Part shown: in pieces, positions 34,399 to 46,400 of the stretch
How positions within the stretch are numbered: position 1 is the stretch's first letter
Layout of the letters: each line of letters opens with the position of its first letter
From: Allantophomopsis cytisporea
Lineage: Eukaryota > Ascomycota > Leotiomycetes > Phacidiales > Phacidiaceae
Assembly: GCA_024752435.1 (NCBI GenBank)
Contig: CP103026.1
Span: 868,001 to 932,000 of the forward strand
DNA: 64,000 nt
Direction: 5' to 3'
The notes under the pieces: model-generated
Told to the model about the DNA's origin: nothing
The model's database searches: none
What the model saw: only the letters and a program-made list of their open reading frames with translations
Translations under genes and position numbers: made by a program

Positions 34399-35908
34399 GG
34401 TCTGTTGCTTGAGTCTGAGAGGGTGGTGGGGTTTCAATCACATGCAAAATCCCGTTCGTTATCGATAACTAGCCTGGGAGCCTAAGAAGCGGAATACGGT
34501 TGGTTGTAATGATCGGCCGTTGAGTCGTCTGTTGATGTGGTATGATGATGAATGGCAATTTTGTAGCGGAAATCAGAGGAATGATATATAAGGCGGAAGG
34601 TCTACATATACAGTTCAAGATCTCAGGACGCTTTCGGTAGGTCCGTATGGTTACGCTTCTATCTTGGTTCTGTGGATCTGGCATGTGTGTGAGGTAGTAT
34701 TTTAGTGATACCGCGCATAGGTCTCCGCTTGTCCGGAGCTTTGAGGTTGCGACTGGGGCCAAACATTGCGATCTCCCTTCAATTTCTATACGAGCCTCAA
34801 TCTCAGTTCAGATACGAGACCTTATTGACAAGATCAAGGTCAAAAAAATATTACAGTTTAAGGCTGAGATCCTTGTTATAATTATACCAGGAATATTGCG
34901 TTCTACTCTAAGCAGCTGGGTTCCTGCTGCTTATGTAGTACTTTAAACTGACTTACAAGAACGCCTATATCTTACACATATAAGCCCCCTTTAGTTACCA
35001 CTCCCCGATATTAATATTAAAAGGCTTCACTTACATGTAAAACCCTCCTATCATTGAAAGTTATACCTTCGCTCTCCTGAGCCCCTTAGTACCGAGAGAC
35101 TGAACGGATACAAAGACGATATACCCAGAGATTGTCTTCTTAGAGGCTAGATGCAGGTATATCGTTTTGTACTCTTCGAGTCTCCTGGTAATAAGAGGGA
35201 TACTTGTACTTGTAGATGTTATAAGATACTTTGAATACATCAATAAAGACTTTCAAGGCCTAATAAAGTAGGATGTGCGTTAAATTACTTGCTTCTAATA
35301 TAGCTGTGAATAGTTTAGAAAGGGAGAGAAAAATTTACGATCTAATACTACAAACTTAATTAACATTTATAAGTCTTGATTTAGGGAGATTCTAGGCCAC
35401 TTGAAGCATCATCTATAATGAGAGCAAATAGGGCCTATATAGACTCTTGACTGTTGAGTAAACAGAATTTGACAAACCAGTGACTCTTGAAAGGTAACAC
35501 TTGATGGTCGCTTTTGAACCGCATCTATATATTCTGTCACCATGCCGACATATGAGCGTGTACCAAGTCTTCTTGCCATAGACAAGGCTAAGGCATAGGA
35601 GCTAGATATTTTGGATAAAGGATACAATGCAGCATGATACGAAAGGCAAATCTCATAATATTTCCTTACAACACCCGCACATCACTGCTTTGCATTGAAA
35701 GTATATGTACCAGTATTTCTGATGTATCAACGTATTATGTGAGATAAGGAGCTTGTTCAGAAATCCTCATGACCCATACACTTATGCTAAATGACCACCT
35801 GAACGCCATCCGGATGCTTTATTGTAAAAATTGTCACCAGCGATCAGTCCGTCCTTTTAGTCTCTATGGACGTAATCTCTCAGTGAAAACCCTCATATAT
35901 TTCCTTAT
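34399..35908. other. AT-rich intergenic stretch
   Basis: 1.5 kb. From about 34780 to 35640 the base composition is visibly more AT-rich than the flanks and all six frames are broken by many TAA/TAG stops. A minus-strand open piece at 35409-35627 gave no recognisable motif. The look is that of old, mutated non-coding or transposon-derived DNA, but I could not identify an element, terminal repeats or target duplication. Confidence 0.4.
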
Positions 35909-36275
35909 TCACTTGCGGGACTGGCCATTTGTGACAATCGCAGCGCCTGCTTGCGGAATTTGTACCGGGGCATCTGGAACTTTGACGTCCTCGAACTCAT
36001 CTTGTGCGACAGCTCTAATTGTGAAGGCATCTATAAGACAACTGATTAGCAACAAATTTATTTATACATGAGACTTGCAGCGGTACTTACAGACTCCAAT
36101 GGCGAAGGCGAAGATACCAGCTCCTGTCAATGCATTCTTGATAAGGTACGGTCTTCGTGCTCGAAGGAGAGCAGCAGATTGCTTGTAGTTCTTGTCGTAG
36201 TACGAGGATCTTCGAAGGCTAACTGCTTGTTAGTAACATTTCTTTCTAGACTTATCGCCCAACTCACGCAGCCAT
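35909..36275 (-). CDS. COA3: Cytochrome c oxidase assembly factor Coa3
   Basis: Three exons (36268-36275, 36091-36218, 35909-36030) give 85 residues; introns are 49 and 60 bp. The first exon is only 8 nt (Met-Ala plus two bases). The product is MAALRRSSYYDKNYKQS, a basic matrix-facing region (RARRPYLIKNALT), one membrane span (GAGIFAFAIGVYAFTI), then AVAQDEFEDVKVPDAP in the intermembrane space. This layout and the VAQDEFEDV motif match Coa3/Cox25, an inner mitochondrial membrane protein that with Cox14 and Mss51 couples Cox1 synthesis to complex IV assembly. Too short to be found without splicing. Divergent from PTA1. Confidence 0.85.
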
Positions 36276-36656
36276 GATGTTGTGGTTCTGGTATGATCCC
36301 GACAAAATTATCATAAGTCTTGCGACTCTTGCCTTCAGAATACATTATGGACTGATCGACTTGTGATGACGCCTTATGCCTCAGGCGATAACATAGTTAG
36401 CCTCGTCACAGCCTCGACCTCGTCAAGCTCATATCTACAAAAGCACCCATGAGCTCTACGTTTAACAATTTCTAGGTCATCCCGTATTTGCTGCTGAACG
36501 AATTCTCTTTTACAACGCGGTAAGACAATGTAAGCGGGTCGAATCCTACGAATGCCAACAACAACTCAACAATTGTGATTGTCGACGTACTATATCAAAG
36601 AGCTCTGCGCGCGTCCCGTCGCAACTTTCTGCCCAGACGCGATCTGTGATCACAAG
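36276..36656. promoter_or_regulatory. Divergent promoter between COA3 and PTA1
   Basis: 381 bp between start codons. A frame upstream of the PTA1 ATG stays open for 26 codons but has no in-frame ATG, so it is 5' leader. Confidence 0.4.
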
Positions 36657-39305
36657 ATGGCAGGCGCAGCGACGTCAGTTGATGAGCAACTCAATCAGCT
36701 CGGAGACGCACGAAAACTTGTACTAGGTGATGCCGCCTATTACCCCCAGATCGTACAGGGTATACTCCCAATCATCGGACCTGAAGCACGAGTCGAACTA
36801 CGAAGATGGGGAGCGGACTTTTTGGCCGAGACGTTTGCAAGCCCTACATTACCACTACAACAAAAGGAGACTCTGTGTCTAATTGTCCTGGATACCTTGA
36901 AATCTATGATCGAGAATCCGACTGAAGATAACGGAGTTGTCAAGAGTGTTGTGCAGACAGCATCCAGCATATACCCTCTTGTTTTACGATGGATGTAGGT
37001 TCCATTTCCCCCTCCCCCTCTCTATAGCATACGGCATTAGATTTGTGAACTTTGGCCATCTTCCCATTTCAAGGCGTTCTAAGTAATTCATACAAAGAGT
37101 TGTCACTTTGGAGCTCAAGGATGTTTGCCCAGAAGTGTGTTATTGAATCTAATCTGATATCTTCGATAGCGTCAACAACCCATACGACACTACATCATGG
37201 GAGAAAATGATTGCCATCAAGTCACGTATCCTACGTATCTGGGATTCTTCACCAACTGGTGTGCGTGTCTGTTGTATCAAGTTCGCACAGCGTGTGGTTC
37301 TTGCTCAGACAGGGGGGCCCGAAACGGACACAAAGGTATGTGAAACATATTTCTATGATATACGCCTCTCATTGCATATGATGAAGATAAGCTCATTAAA
37401 TATAGCGAGGTGATATTCTCGATATCTCTTTGGCAATGGTACCTCAAAACCATGCTCTGGCTCCATCACGAAATCTCGAAGCCGAGGCCTCAGGTCTCCT
37501 TGATCGCATGCTCGGCATCTTTCAAGAGAACACAAGGTCAGTCCCATATACTCACACTTACTCCCGTAAAATGCTAACAACCCAGTGATGCTGTACTTGT
37601 TGATGCAACCTTGAATGCTTTATCCCTTATCATACGTGCTCGCCCCAGTGTTGCCAATAGAATTTTGAATGCTATCTTGAACTTCAACCCATTGAAACAA
37701 GCGAATTCACCAATGACTCCGAAAATTCGTGTCATGGTCAAATCTATGGAAAAGACCACAAGAATGCTGCTTATGCATGTCTTAAAACGGTACGTGATGT
37801 TCACCTTGAGCTTTAACGATATCACTGACACTTCTAGTGACCCTCACAACCCTCTCGCTGGGCGCATATCTCAACATATCGAACGTCTGATGCGCTCTCG
37901 GACAGAAATCTTCGATGAGGCGAGCCGCAAACGTGGACCACCTGAACCTATCGACGGCCTTGATTCTGCGAAGAGGCAGAGATTAGCTGCAAATTCGGCT
38001 CCGTCAATATTACCACGAGTCGAAATCCCTCCACTTACGCCTGGTCCACATACCGTGGCGGAGCTTTTTACAGCCACAAATGATGAGGGGCTGAAGGCTT
38101 TCGATGTTGGAATATTGCCTGCGGATCTGGTGGTGAAGATTGGAGTCACCATTCTCGCAAGTCTAGACCGCGGTGTTTTTGATCATGCTATCAATGTTGG
38201 TGCTATACATACAGTCTAAAGTATCATGCTTATTTTTCCATAGGGAATCCGGGCCAGACTTCTGGACCTCGGCAAGACAGCCGCACAAGTCCCTCTCAAT
38301 GCGAATACCTCTCCTCTGGGTGTGGACGATGATGACGACGATTATGAGCCTGATTTCCAGCCCGCAGAGGATACCGAACAAATTCTAAACAAGCTAGATG
38401 TTGCTCCTCCGGAGGATGAGCAGCAAAGAGAGCCAGAGGTGGCAATTGGGCCTTTCAAGATGCCACCGCCTGCAGCATTCACACCAGAGCAAACTGCGGA
38501 GATTGGACAAGGCACGGTCACCCGAGTATTTGGCGTTATGCAGACATTGGCTGAGCCGGCCTCGAAGAAAAATAAGGCTGGTATGAACAGACTCGCGGCA
38601 AGTAGCTACGATCGAGACGCCTGGATTACAGTCATCACACGTCTGGCTACTCGTGCTCCAGCAGGTCTGGACGATTCTTCAAGCGATGTGAAGCTCGAAG
38701 ATGGTGGTAGACCTTCACTCAGCAATACTATCAGAGAATCCTTGTACCTTTATGTGCTGGAGGACTTCCGCCGTCGTATTGACATTGCAGTTTCATGGCT
38801 TTGTGAGGAGTGGTATAACGATAAGATCCAAATGAAGGACAACCCTGATTGTGTCCAACATTACGAGAAATGGACTTTGAAGGTATTGGACGGAATTGTA
38901 CCATATCTCGATGCACGAGATAAGGTACTGACTCGATTCTTGAGCGAGATACCTGGATTAAGCGTTGAACTCCTTGAGCGCGTGAAGGGCTTGTGTCGAG
39001 ATCCGGCTATGGTAAGTCTTGCTCTCACGAGTCTATTATACTTGGTTATGATGAGGCCTCCCGCCAGAGAGATGGCTTTGGATGCTGTGGAGGATGTCTG
39101 GAAGAATTGTGAGTATTCCTCACTAAAAAGCTGTTATGTACAGACGACTAAACTCTATTTAGATGATGATGCACGGCCAATGGCTGGAAAATACCTATCA
39201 AAATGGCGCCCTGGGTTCATTGAGCAACAGAAGGCTATCGAGGAGGGCGAAGAGAAGAAAGAGGTCACGAATGGCAGTGAGAATGGTGTTGCATCAGCTT
39301 CGTAG
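36657..39305 (+). CDS. PTA1: Pta1/symplekin, mRNA 3'-end processing scaffold
   Basis: Seven exons (36657-36994, 37170-37335, 37406-37536, 37586-37789, 37838-38195, 38244-39108, 39163-39305) give 734 residues; introns are 48-175 bp. The N-terminal HEAT-like domain (~1-290) has VDEQLNQLGDARKLVLGDAA, SRILRIWDSSPTGVRVCCIKF and RDPHNPLAGRISQHIERLM. A nuclear-localisation-like PEPIDGLDSAKRQRL follows. The C-terminal half includes SYDRDAWITVITRLATR, FRRRIDIAVSWLCEEWYND and MRPPAREMALDAVEDVW. Pta1 is the scaffold of the yeast cleavage and polyadenylation factor and bridges it to RNA polymerase II phosphatase Ssu72. Intron 5 uses donor GTTGGT. The ATG at 36657 is the first in frame. Confidence 0.92.
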
Positions 39306-40521
39306 GATATGTACAATAAGGTCGGATTTTACTTCTACAAGGCGTTGTAACTCGGTGTACTTGGAAATGGAAACAGCATCGGGAGGCGTTCTAAGGCGAC
39401 ATGACTCAGGAAAGAATTGCATAGCTGGGAGTTCAGAAGCAGAGTGAGATGGACTTCGCCTGGGAGGCTCACATGAGACTTTGTGCTCTAGTCCAGTTGA
39501 CGAAGAGAAGAGATAAACACCAACTTTAGTATCTTGCTCAAATATCAATACTACTTACTACTCACTGCATCAAAGCAGAGCATAAGGCGTTTATGGTTCA
39601 TTTATCCCGCCATAAATCGTTATTGATGCCTTGGTTGTGAGGGTCCAAAACACCAGCCTTTCATCATCATTGACGCCACAACCGCATAGGTGCCGCAGAA
39701 GTCCCCTGCATCTCATTTTGACAGGGGTTTAGCACCCTCCTGTTGCCAGGTCAGCAATATCCACCACCAACCACCTCACCTCTTTCCCATCGTGCAGTCT
39801 AAAATGACGCCAAAAGGAGGTAAAGCCCCTTCCCCGATTTCCATTTCCCCAGCCCCAAATGCTTGTCTTGTGACCGGTCGTGTTGTTGCTTTGTTCCTCT
39901 TTTTCTTTTCTTTTGGAGTTAGCAAATGTTGATGTATGTACTTCAAGGAGGGGGAGGGGACGGCCGTGACCGCGTTAGTTCTTCTTACCTTACCTATCTT
40001 ATGTATTCCGTACTATCTAGGTAGCATTGGGTGGATTAGCGGGTGGTAGGTCAGGTACTGTCTGTGTACATATGTACATGCCTAACCTCCGACATTGTTT
40101 AAGCCTCACTAGACACCAAAGCACACTTCCAAAACATAACAACGTGTACAAAATAGTCTTTGCATTCTTCACAACGCCACGTTGTTTGTTTACAAATCCT
40201 CTCCTCTCTTATGCCCTGTTATTGGTTTTCTTCTAAAGTTCGACTCCTGACATTTGTGCTATGAAAAATTTATTCCCATTTTATTCTTCTTAGCTTCAAT
40301 GTGGGCATGCCTGCGAGATAACCCAGTCCACTACCGGATCGGATACAGGGACCACTGTCAGGGATTATTGTAAGACTGTTAATTCCATTCACCTAATCTC
40401 TGTGCGCTATGCTGGACGTCATTTGTGATGATGAATATCGTCAGACGACTGTTCGTTCACGAACAGCCACACGCAGTCCTCAAAACTTTTCCTCGTTCAG
40501 TGAGGTGACGAGGCGTAATTC
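39306..40521. other. Intergenic stretch and SHE3 promoter
   Basis: 1.2 kb between two plus-strand genes: PTA1 3' region, then the SHE3 promoter and leader. Pyrimidine-rich tracts occur around 39890-39915 and 40195-40235. An ATG at 39804 opens a short frame of about 42 codons rich in Ser/Pro then Phe, which could be an upstream ORF if the transcript starts early; I do not call it a gene. Confidence 0.4.
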
Positions 40522-41877
40522 ATGGGACTTAGAAAGCTGATACGACAGTCAGTGGCAGTTGATACAGGTCACCAAGTTGAAGACCCAGAAATTGGAACGC
40601 CAATCGATGTCCCCACTCGAACGCTTTCCCCTGTATCCTTTAGCACTGTAAACAGCTTGCGAAGCTCACGATCCGAGGCTGCGATTTCCACTGCTATCAC
40701 GTCCTCACGAACCAGCGCCGAGAACGCCGAGAACTCCTCTACGGAGCTAAAGGACAATATGAACTCACGACGACAGAGTGACGTGCGTGCGCCGCTCAAA
40801 CCTCACGTAAACAGAAACGACCCAGTACCCACTTCACCAACAACGAACTCGCAATCCCCCATATCGAAGACAACAGGCACACCCAACGGATTGACAAACG
40901 GTGACACTGTCAAGATGTCCTTGTCACCAGAGAAGGGCAGCTTGCCGCACTCACCACCTACTCTCCGAAGCTCTCCATCCTTTGGAGAACTCAATACCCT
41001 CACGACTTCTCGCCCGGTGGCTAATGGCTTCACCATTGCTGAAGACGACACGACCGACACAAACAACATATCTGATGACCGTGCAACCTCACCACAGCAG
41101 GGACAACAATGGAGCTCAGCAATCGGAAAGGCAAACCTGGGAAAGAGTGGCAGAGTCATTGAGAAGCTCATGGCCGAGAACGACTCACTGAAGCGAGAGC
41201 TCAAGTTTGAGAAGCTGAAGTCTGACGAGGCAAAACAAGCAGTCAAGATGGCCGAAACGAAATTACAACAGAAAATGTCGGAGGTTGAGACGGAACTTCA
41301 TGAGGCCTCCATCATCAAAGCCCAGCTCAAGCGCAGTGACAGAAGATTGGCAGACATCAAAGCAGCTATGGATGGAGAGAAACAGAGAGTTGTTGCTGCT
41401 AATGAGGCTGCTCAAGCTGCTCAGGAGCGTGCGGATGCTACCGTTAGAGAAGCACAAAGTCGTGTCAACCATGAGACAAACCTACGAATGTTGGCAGAGG
41501 GTAGTTACAGCACTTTCCGAAACCATTACAAGGACGAGAAGGAATGTGCCGCAAACATGATTCAAGGCCAGAAAAGTCTTGTCGATAAAATCTATGCCGA
41601 AAGACGTGAAGATGCCGAGCGTATAGCATCTCTTCAGAGTTTGATTGAGAGCCAGGACAAGCGCATTGTACAGCTCACCCAAGATAACGCAGCCATTATC
41701 AACCAATACGAGAGCTACAAAAAGGAGCAAGAATCAGGCTTAGTTGGTATTAAGGCCCTCGCTAAGGCGCAGGAGGAGAAGAATGCGGCCAATGTTGCAG
41801 AGTCGGCGGCGGTATTGGGTCAACTGAAATGGGCATTGAATCTCACCAATCTCCGAAACTCGCAGCAGCAGCCATAG
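40522..41877 (+). CDS. SHE3: She3-family coiled-coil mRNA transport adaptor
   Basis: Single frame of 451 residues. Residues 1-205 are Ser/Thr/Asn-rich and probably disordered. A long coiled coil runs ~207-435, opening with GRVIEKLMAENDSLKRELKF and EAKQAVKMAETKLQ, which is the SHE3 signature in fungi. In yeast She3 links She2-bound mRNAs to the myosin Myo4 for transport to the bud. In filamentous fungi the role is less known, and general golgin/myosin-tail coiled coils look similar, so the function is inferred. No membrane segment. Confidence 0.75.
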   Translation: MGLRKLIRQSVAVDTGHQVEDPEIGTPIDVPTRTLSPVSFSTVNSLRSSRSEAAISTAITSSRTSAENAENSSTELKDNMNSRRQSDVRAPLKPHVNRNDPVPTSPTTNSQSPISKTTGTPNGLTNGDTVKMSLSPEKGSLPHSPPTLRSSPSFGELNTLTTSRPVANGFTIAEDDTTDTNNISDDRATSPQQGQQWSSAIGKANLGKSGRVIEKLMAENDSLKRELKFEKLKSDEAKQAVKMAETKLQQKMSEVETELHEASIIKAQLKRSDRRLADIKAAMDGEKQRVVAANEAAQAAQERADATVREAQSRVNHETNLRMLAEGSYSTFRNHYKDEKECAANMIQGQKSLVDKIYAERREDAERIASLQSLIESQDKRIVQLTQDNAAIINQYESYKKEQESGLVGIKALAKAQEEKNAANVAESAAVLGQLKWALNLTNLRNSQQQP

Positions 41878-42310
41878 ACTGAGATCTCAGGGCTCTAAGA
41901 TTTCAAGATTCATAGGTGGGAGGGATGGAATAATTCAATACGGGCTGATTTTAGAGTGGTTTTTAGGAGGCGATTGTCACAAGTCAACGCCCGCGTATTT
42001 GCATTTCCATTGTCTTGTAGGATACCATTTGAGCGGCATAGCCTGACCACCAACGGGGCGATTGGAGAGTGGAGTTTGGTGTTATATTGTCCCCTTTCTA
42101 AAACTTGCATTTTCCAGCTTCTGGAGCTATTAGGATTCTCTGCTTCGTCTGGGGGCGTTCGCTTGAATGAATGAAACTTCTGCTCGTTTCTACGTCCCAC
42201 ATTTTGCGAGATTGTGATATCAATATGATGATGGGATGGAAAAGGCATGATTTTCTTCCTGATTCTCAAGAATCTGTGTCCATTGCTTATGCAGCATCAT
42301 TGCTTATTGA
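41878..42310. other. Intergenic stretch after SHE3
   Basis: 433 bp, presumably the SHE3 3' UTR facing the 3' end of the possible minus-strand gene. Nothing else is visible. Confidence 0.4.
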
Positions 42311-43354
42311 CTATCGCGACCTCATATTTGTGCAGCTTTGAGACTCTTCATGCTGCATACCCCTAAATATTTGAATGGTACCCCCAGAAATTATTCTCGA
42401 CCAGTCTTCTGGTTGATACATTTCTGCAGGGGTGGAACCTTCAACAGGTGATAATTTGCAGGTTGCCGAATGATCAACGCATGAACTCTGATACTCTGAA
42501 GGAACACATAACCCCATAGTGTTCCGTTTGTGCCAGCAGTCTCTGGTAATAGGATAGAATCGCCGGGCAAGCAACACTGAGTAATAGTGACATAGGATTC
42601 TTTCATTCACTGACATGTCAATCCCAAGGAACCAGTTCTGCTTTAAAAAGGAAAGCACCTCTCCACGCTGCAGCACCACGCAATCACTCAAGACGCTCTC
42701 TGCATCTTCGCCCGTAAACTCCACCACTCCTTTCAAAGCATACGAAACTCATATTCAATATCCTCACATAATCTTCATTCCTTCTGTTGTACAATTTCTA
42801 CGTCAGTGCCAATTGGCATACGAATGTTGTGCTCTTCGACGAATATTTGTAAGTTGGCACGTCTCTTTGCGTTTCTTCTCAAGTTGGTCTGGAAGGTCTC
42901 CAGAGCAATATCGATTCCTGAGCTTGTGTTGTACTTCGGAAAGATATATCCGTTAATGGTACGGTTTTCATGGGTGGTGTATTCTATGGCACCGCACACT
43001 CGTTGTGTTTCATACACGCCCACGTCACTTCGTTGGTATCAAAGACATTGGCTCATGCTGATATTCTCGGTGTGTCTGCTCATCTGCTCGTTTTCAGTTG
43101 GGATTCTTCGATCACGTATGAGTCTCTTCAGGCTTCCGAAATCTGGTCAATTGATATCGAGATTACAACTCAATGTAACTGCTAGTGTTTCAAACCTGTT
43201 CCGTTTGCTTCCTTCACGTGGTCTACTTTCTAGAACCTCAAAGTTTTTATTACGAATGTTCTTTATAGATGCTTCTTGAAATAGAAGGCAAAGCTTCCCG
43301 TTCCTTTGCTGATTTGCTCTCGATATTATAGATCGAAGTACCAATCTTGGGCAT
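42311..43354 (-). CDS. Possible orphan gene, four exons, 250 residues
   Basis: Segments 43254-43354, 43116-43142, 42822-43027 and 42311-42729 join in frame to 250 residues. The best supported part is the last join: donor GTATGC with acceptor AAG links FVEEHNI to VVEFTGEDAESVLSD and bridges a stop-rich gap. The first two joins (donors GTAATA and GTGATC) are guesses; the second exon has only 27 nt. Product pieces: MPKIGTSIYNIESK, THENRTINGYIFPKYN, RRNAKRRANLQIF, and a C-terminal ISGGTIQIF. No known family. Its start would lie only 65 bp from the start of the neighbouring plus-strand gene, so one of the two starts may be wrong. Confidence 0.35.
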
Positions 43355-43419
43355 ATCACCTGTCAAAACAGAGCTTCCTAGATTGTCTCAATGACGGTAT
43401 TACTGGACTAGTTTTCAAA

Positions 43420-46400
43420 ATGAAACACTATTTCCTAGGATTGGAATGGCGTTTCCTTCCAGAAGGCCGCGAAGACCTCGAGAAGAGATACTCTACAAAG
43501 TTGAAAAAACACAGTCTAGTGAGTCAACTTCCTCAGATACGCAAACTACGATATCTAAGTCGTTTACAGAGTGGATCAATCGATTGGGAGTCATCTACAG
43601 ACGCTATCTGGGTACACATTCCTGATCAAGAGGAATCAAACTCAACAGATCCAGACAAAAGCTACTCACTCTTTCATGAGAGCGTATTAGAGATCATTGG
43701 AGAGGAAACTGGAGACTTTGCTGGTACATATGGTGACGATGATGATGAAGTAAGTAGAATCACATATGTTTGAATTATTGCTACTATTAGAGCTTTTAGT
43801 GGGAAATATCTGACCTATGGTAGTTTGAAAGCAACAAAGTAGCTCGCATCAAGATGTATGAACCACAAACTTCGAAGCTACAATCTAACGAATTTCCTGA
43901 AGAGGTTCGTTTCTATAAATACAAGGATATTTGGAAAGCACCAGATGGATTTGATATCCGTGGCATACTTTCCAGATCAGACTTTGAGGCTCTTAAAAAT
44001 CTGAGTCGTGCAACACTCATCATGGATTTGGATGGGCAGAGGATTTTCATCGGTAGCCACGAGGAAAGTAAATTGCACAGCGCAATCGATAGGCTCGACA
44101 AAAATATGGAGCATATTGTGAGTTTAATATATTTGTTATGTCACTTAAAGCTCAGACTTATCACTGAGAGCTCAGGGACGTGTCTACTTTTCGAGCTTAT
44201 GCTGACTGTAGTATGATTAGGATGATAGAGCTCGTCTTGCTAAAGCAACTCACGTGTTCTATGGAGAAGATTGTGGAAGCTTTCAGGTCAACCTTCAATT
44301 GCTCCCAGTAGTCGGTAAAAAGATTGAGCAGACGACTGTTTTTCCATCCGCTGCTTATACTCATCATCCTAAGATCAATAAATCCTGCATGGTCAGAATT
44401 TGTCCATACGATCCTGTGCGCGAACACTATCCTACTCTCAAGCCAGGAAAGCTGCACCCCCTTAGCAAGGAAAGCGAAGTTGGAGAGAGGCACGAGACTT
44501 GGAAATCGTTCATGTATGCAGCCAAGGATTCTACTGTGGATCCAGTCAAATATGTTGAGGAGGAACCCGTTGAACCAGAGAGAGCTGGTGGCGAAGGAGG
44601 TGTGCTCCGCATGATAGAGGCTCCCACTCATGTAGAAAAGCATGTTGGTATCAAGCAGTGGGCGGCCAAACTGCAAACTAATCCAAATATATCTCCAAAT
44701 TTCGAATCAGCAGAACCTAATGCTGCACAACCTACGGCTAGTGCTGTTCAACCACAGCAGCAACCACAACAGCCATTGCAAGCAGTCACAAAATTGCCGA
44801 AATCTCCTCAGCTCGATCACCAGCAGAAATTATCCAATCCAGTGGCCTTTCTCGACCCAGAGGCTATAGACTCTCCTTTTAAACCCTTCATTGCGAGACC
44901 TTCAACGCCAGATGATATTAGCAATGCTTCAAGCACTTCAAGCTATGCTACCGCTTATCAAACACCAGTAAAGTACAGAGAGACGTTTGCTCAAGGCCTC
45001 CCTGGTCCTCCACACTCAAACTTGACGTCTCCAATACGCCAAGCTAGTCAAGCTAGACGTACAGTTGTCCAGACTACAGCACCTGATACTCGTAACGTAG
45101 TTCTTGGACTAAATACTCCCCAAATCAATACTGGTGGCATTCCTTCCATTCCACTGAACGGTGGCCCAAATACTACACCGGAACAAGTTACGCACAGCAA
45201 TTCAAAGCAAGTCGACAAGCCCAGATCGAGTCCAAGAGAGGCACCTATTTCGACTCCGAACAAGCAGACGGATTCGAGTGGACCACTTCAACTTCTAGCA
45301 CGTTTAAACTTATCTCTCCACGACCCAGGACCACATGTAACTGCTTTGAACCCTAATGGATGCACTAGCCATAGTGCTCCGCAAGTCAGTACTCTTTCTC
45401 AGATCGATGCGTTACTTTTTGAAGATATCCCTGAAGACTTCAATTTACCCGTTATCCAGCCCGCCAAAGCTCGTACACCTACGTCAAATGCTTCAAACAC
45501 GGAAGGCCTCAAAGAAAAGATTCAGAAGAATGACGAGTGTATGTCTCGTAACTTTCACTCAACCATGAGTCAAAAGGCATCAAGACCACCAAAGAAGACC
45601 AGAAAGCCACAGCTTCCGCTTCCAGCAGGTATCGGACCAAGAGGTCGGAAAGTCACTCATGACGAGGAACCAGCGACTGCAACGAAAGATCCTACACAGA
45701 CATTTATCCAACAATTCAACAATAGACTCGGCAATATTCTCAATGTCTTGAGAGGATATCGAGGCAAAGTCGAATTGAAAGTCGAATTCGGTCGACACGT
45801 TATCGAGGGCGTCAAAGATCCCATCCAAGGACGTACCGAAAAGCCCAATACTCGCTATATCCAAGATATGGAGACGTATCTGACTCTTCCTAATCATGAC
45901 AAATTGGGTGTCAAAATTCCAACATTGCATTTCACCCCTGTTCTGACGACTTTGCCATCCGATGTCAGACATCTCGTACAACTTGAAGATGACGGACAGC
46001 GTATCTGGCGCAAAGCTCGAAGTTGGAAAGTTGCCTACGTTTTCACTTGTCTCGATTCATTCAATAACTTTTTCTATGTGGAGATGGATGCTGAAAACTT
46101 CAGCTATGAGGTTCGATCTGGTCCTGATACTATCTCAGTCATCAACGCACACTGTGGAAAGAGACTCTGGGATTATCGTCTTCATGCATTTGGCACCAAA
46201 CCTTATTCCGCTGGTGAGGACTTTGCAGCTGAGCTTGTCAAGACACTTCATATCAAGTAAGTATATATAATCAATATCAAAGCCGATACTTACAGTTTGT
46301 CAGGAAGGATCTTCAACTCCCCAGTATGTCTTTTGAGACAGGTCTTCGGCATCAGGTACTTGTGCAGGAGATTCATGTCCGCAAAACTTGCTATTATGAT

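Noticed and set aside
35409..35627. Possible retrotransposon polyprotein fragment on the minus strand
   Set aside because: No reverse transcriptase, integrase or gag motif could be recognised, and no terminal repeats were seen.
39804..39932. Short frame MTPKGGKAPSPIS onward upstream of SHE3
   Set aside because: Followed by low-complexity Phe/Leu; at most an upstream ORF, not a gene.
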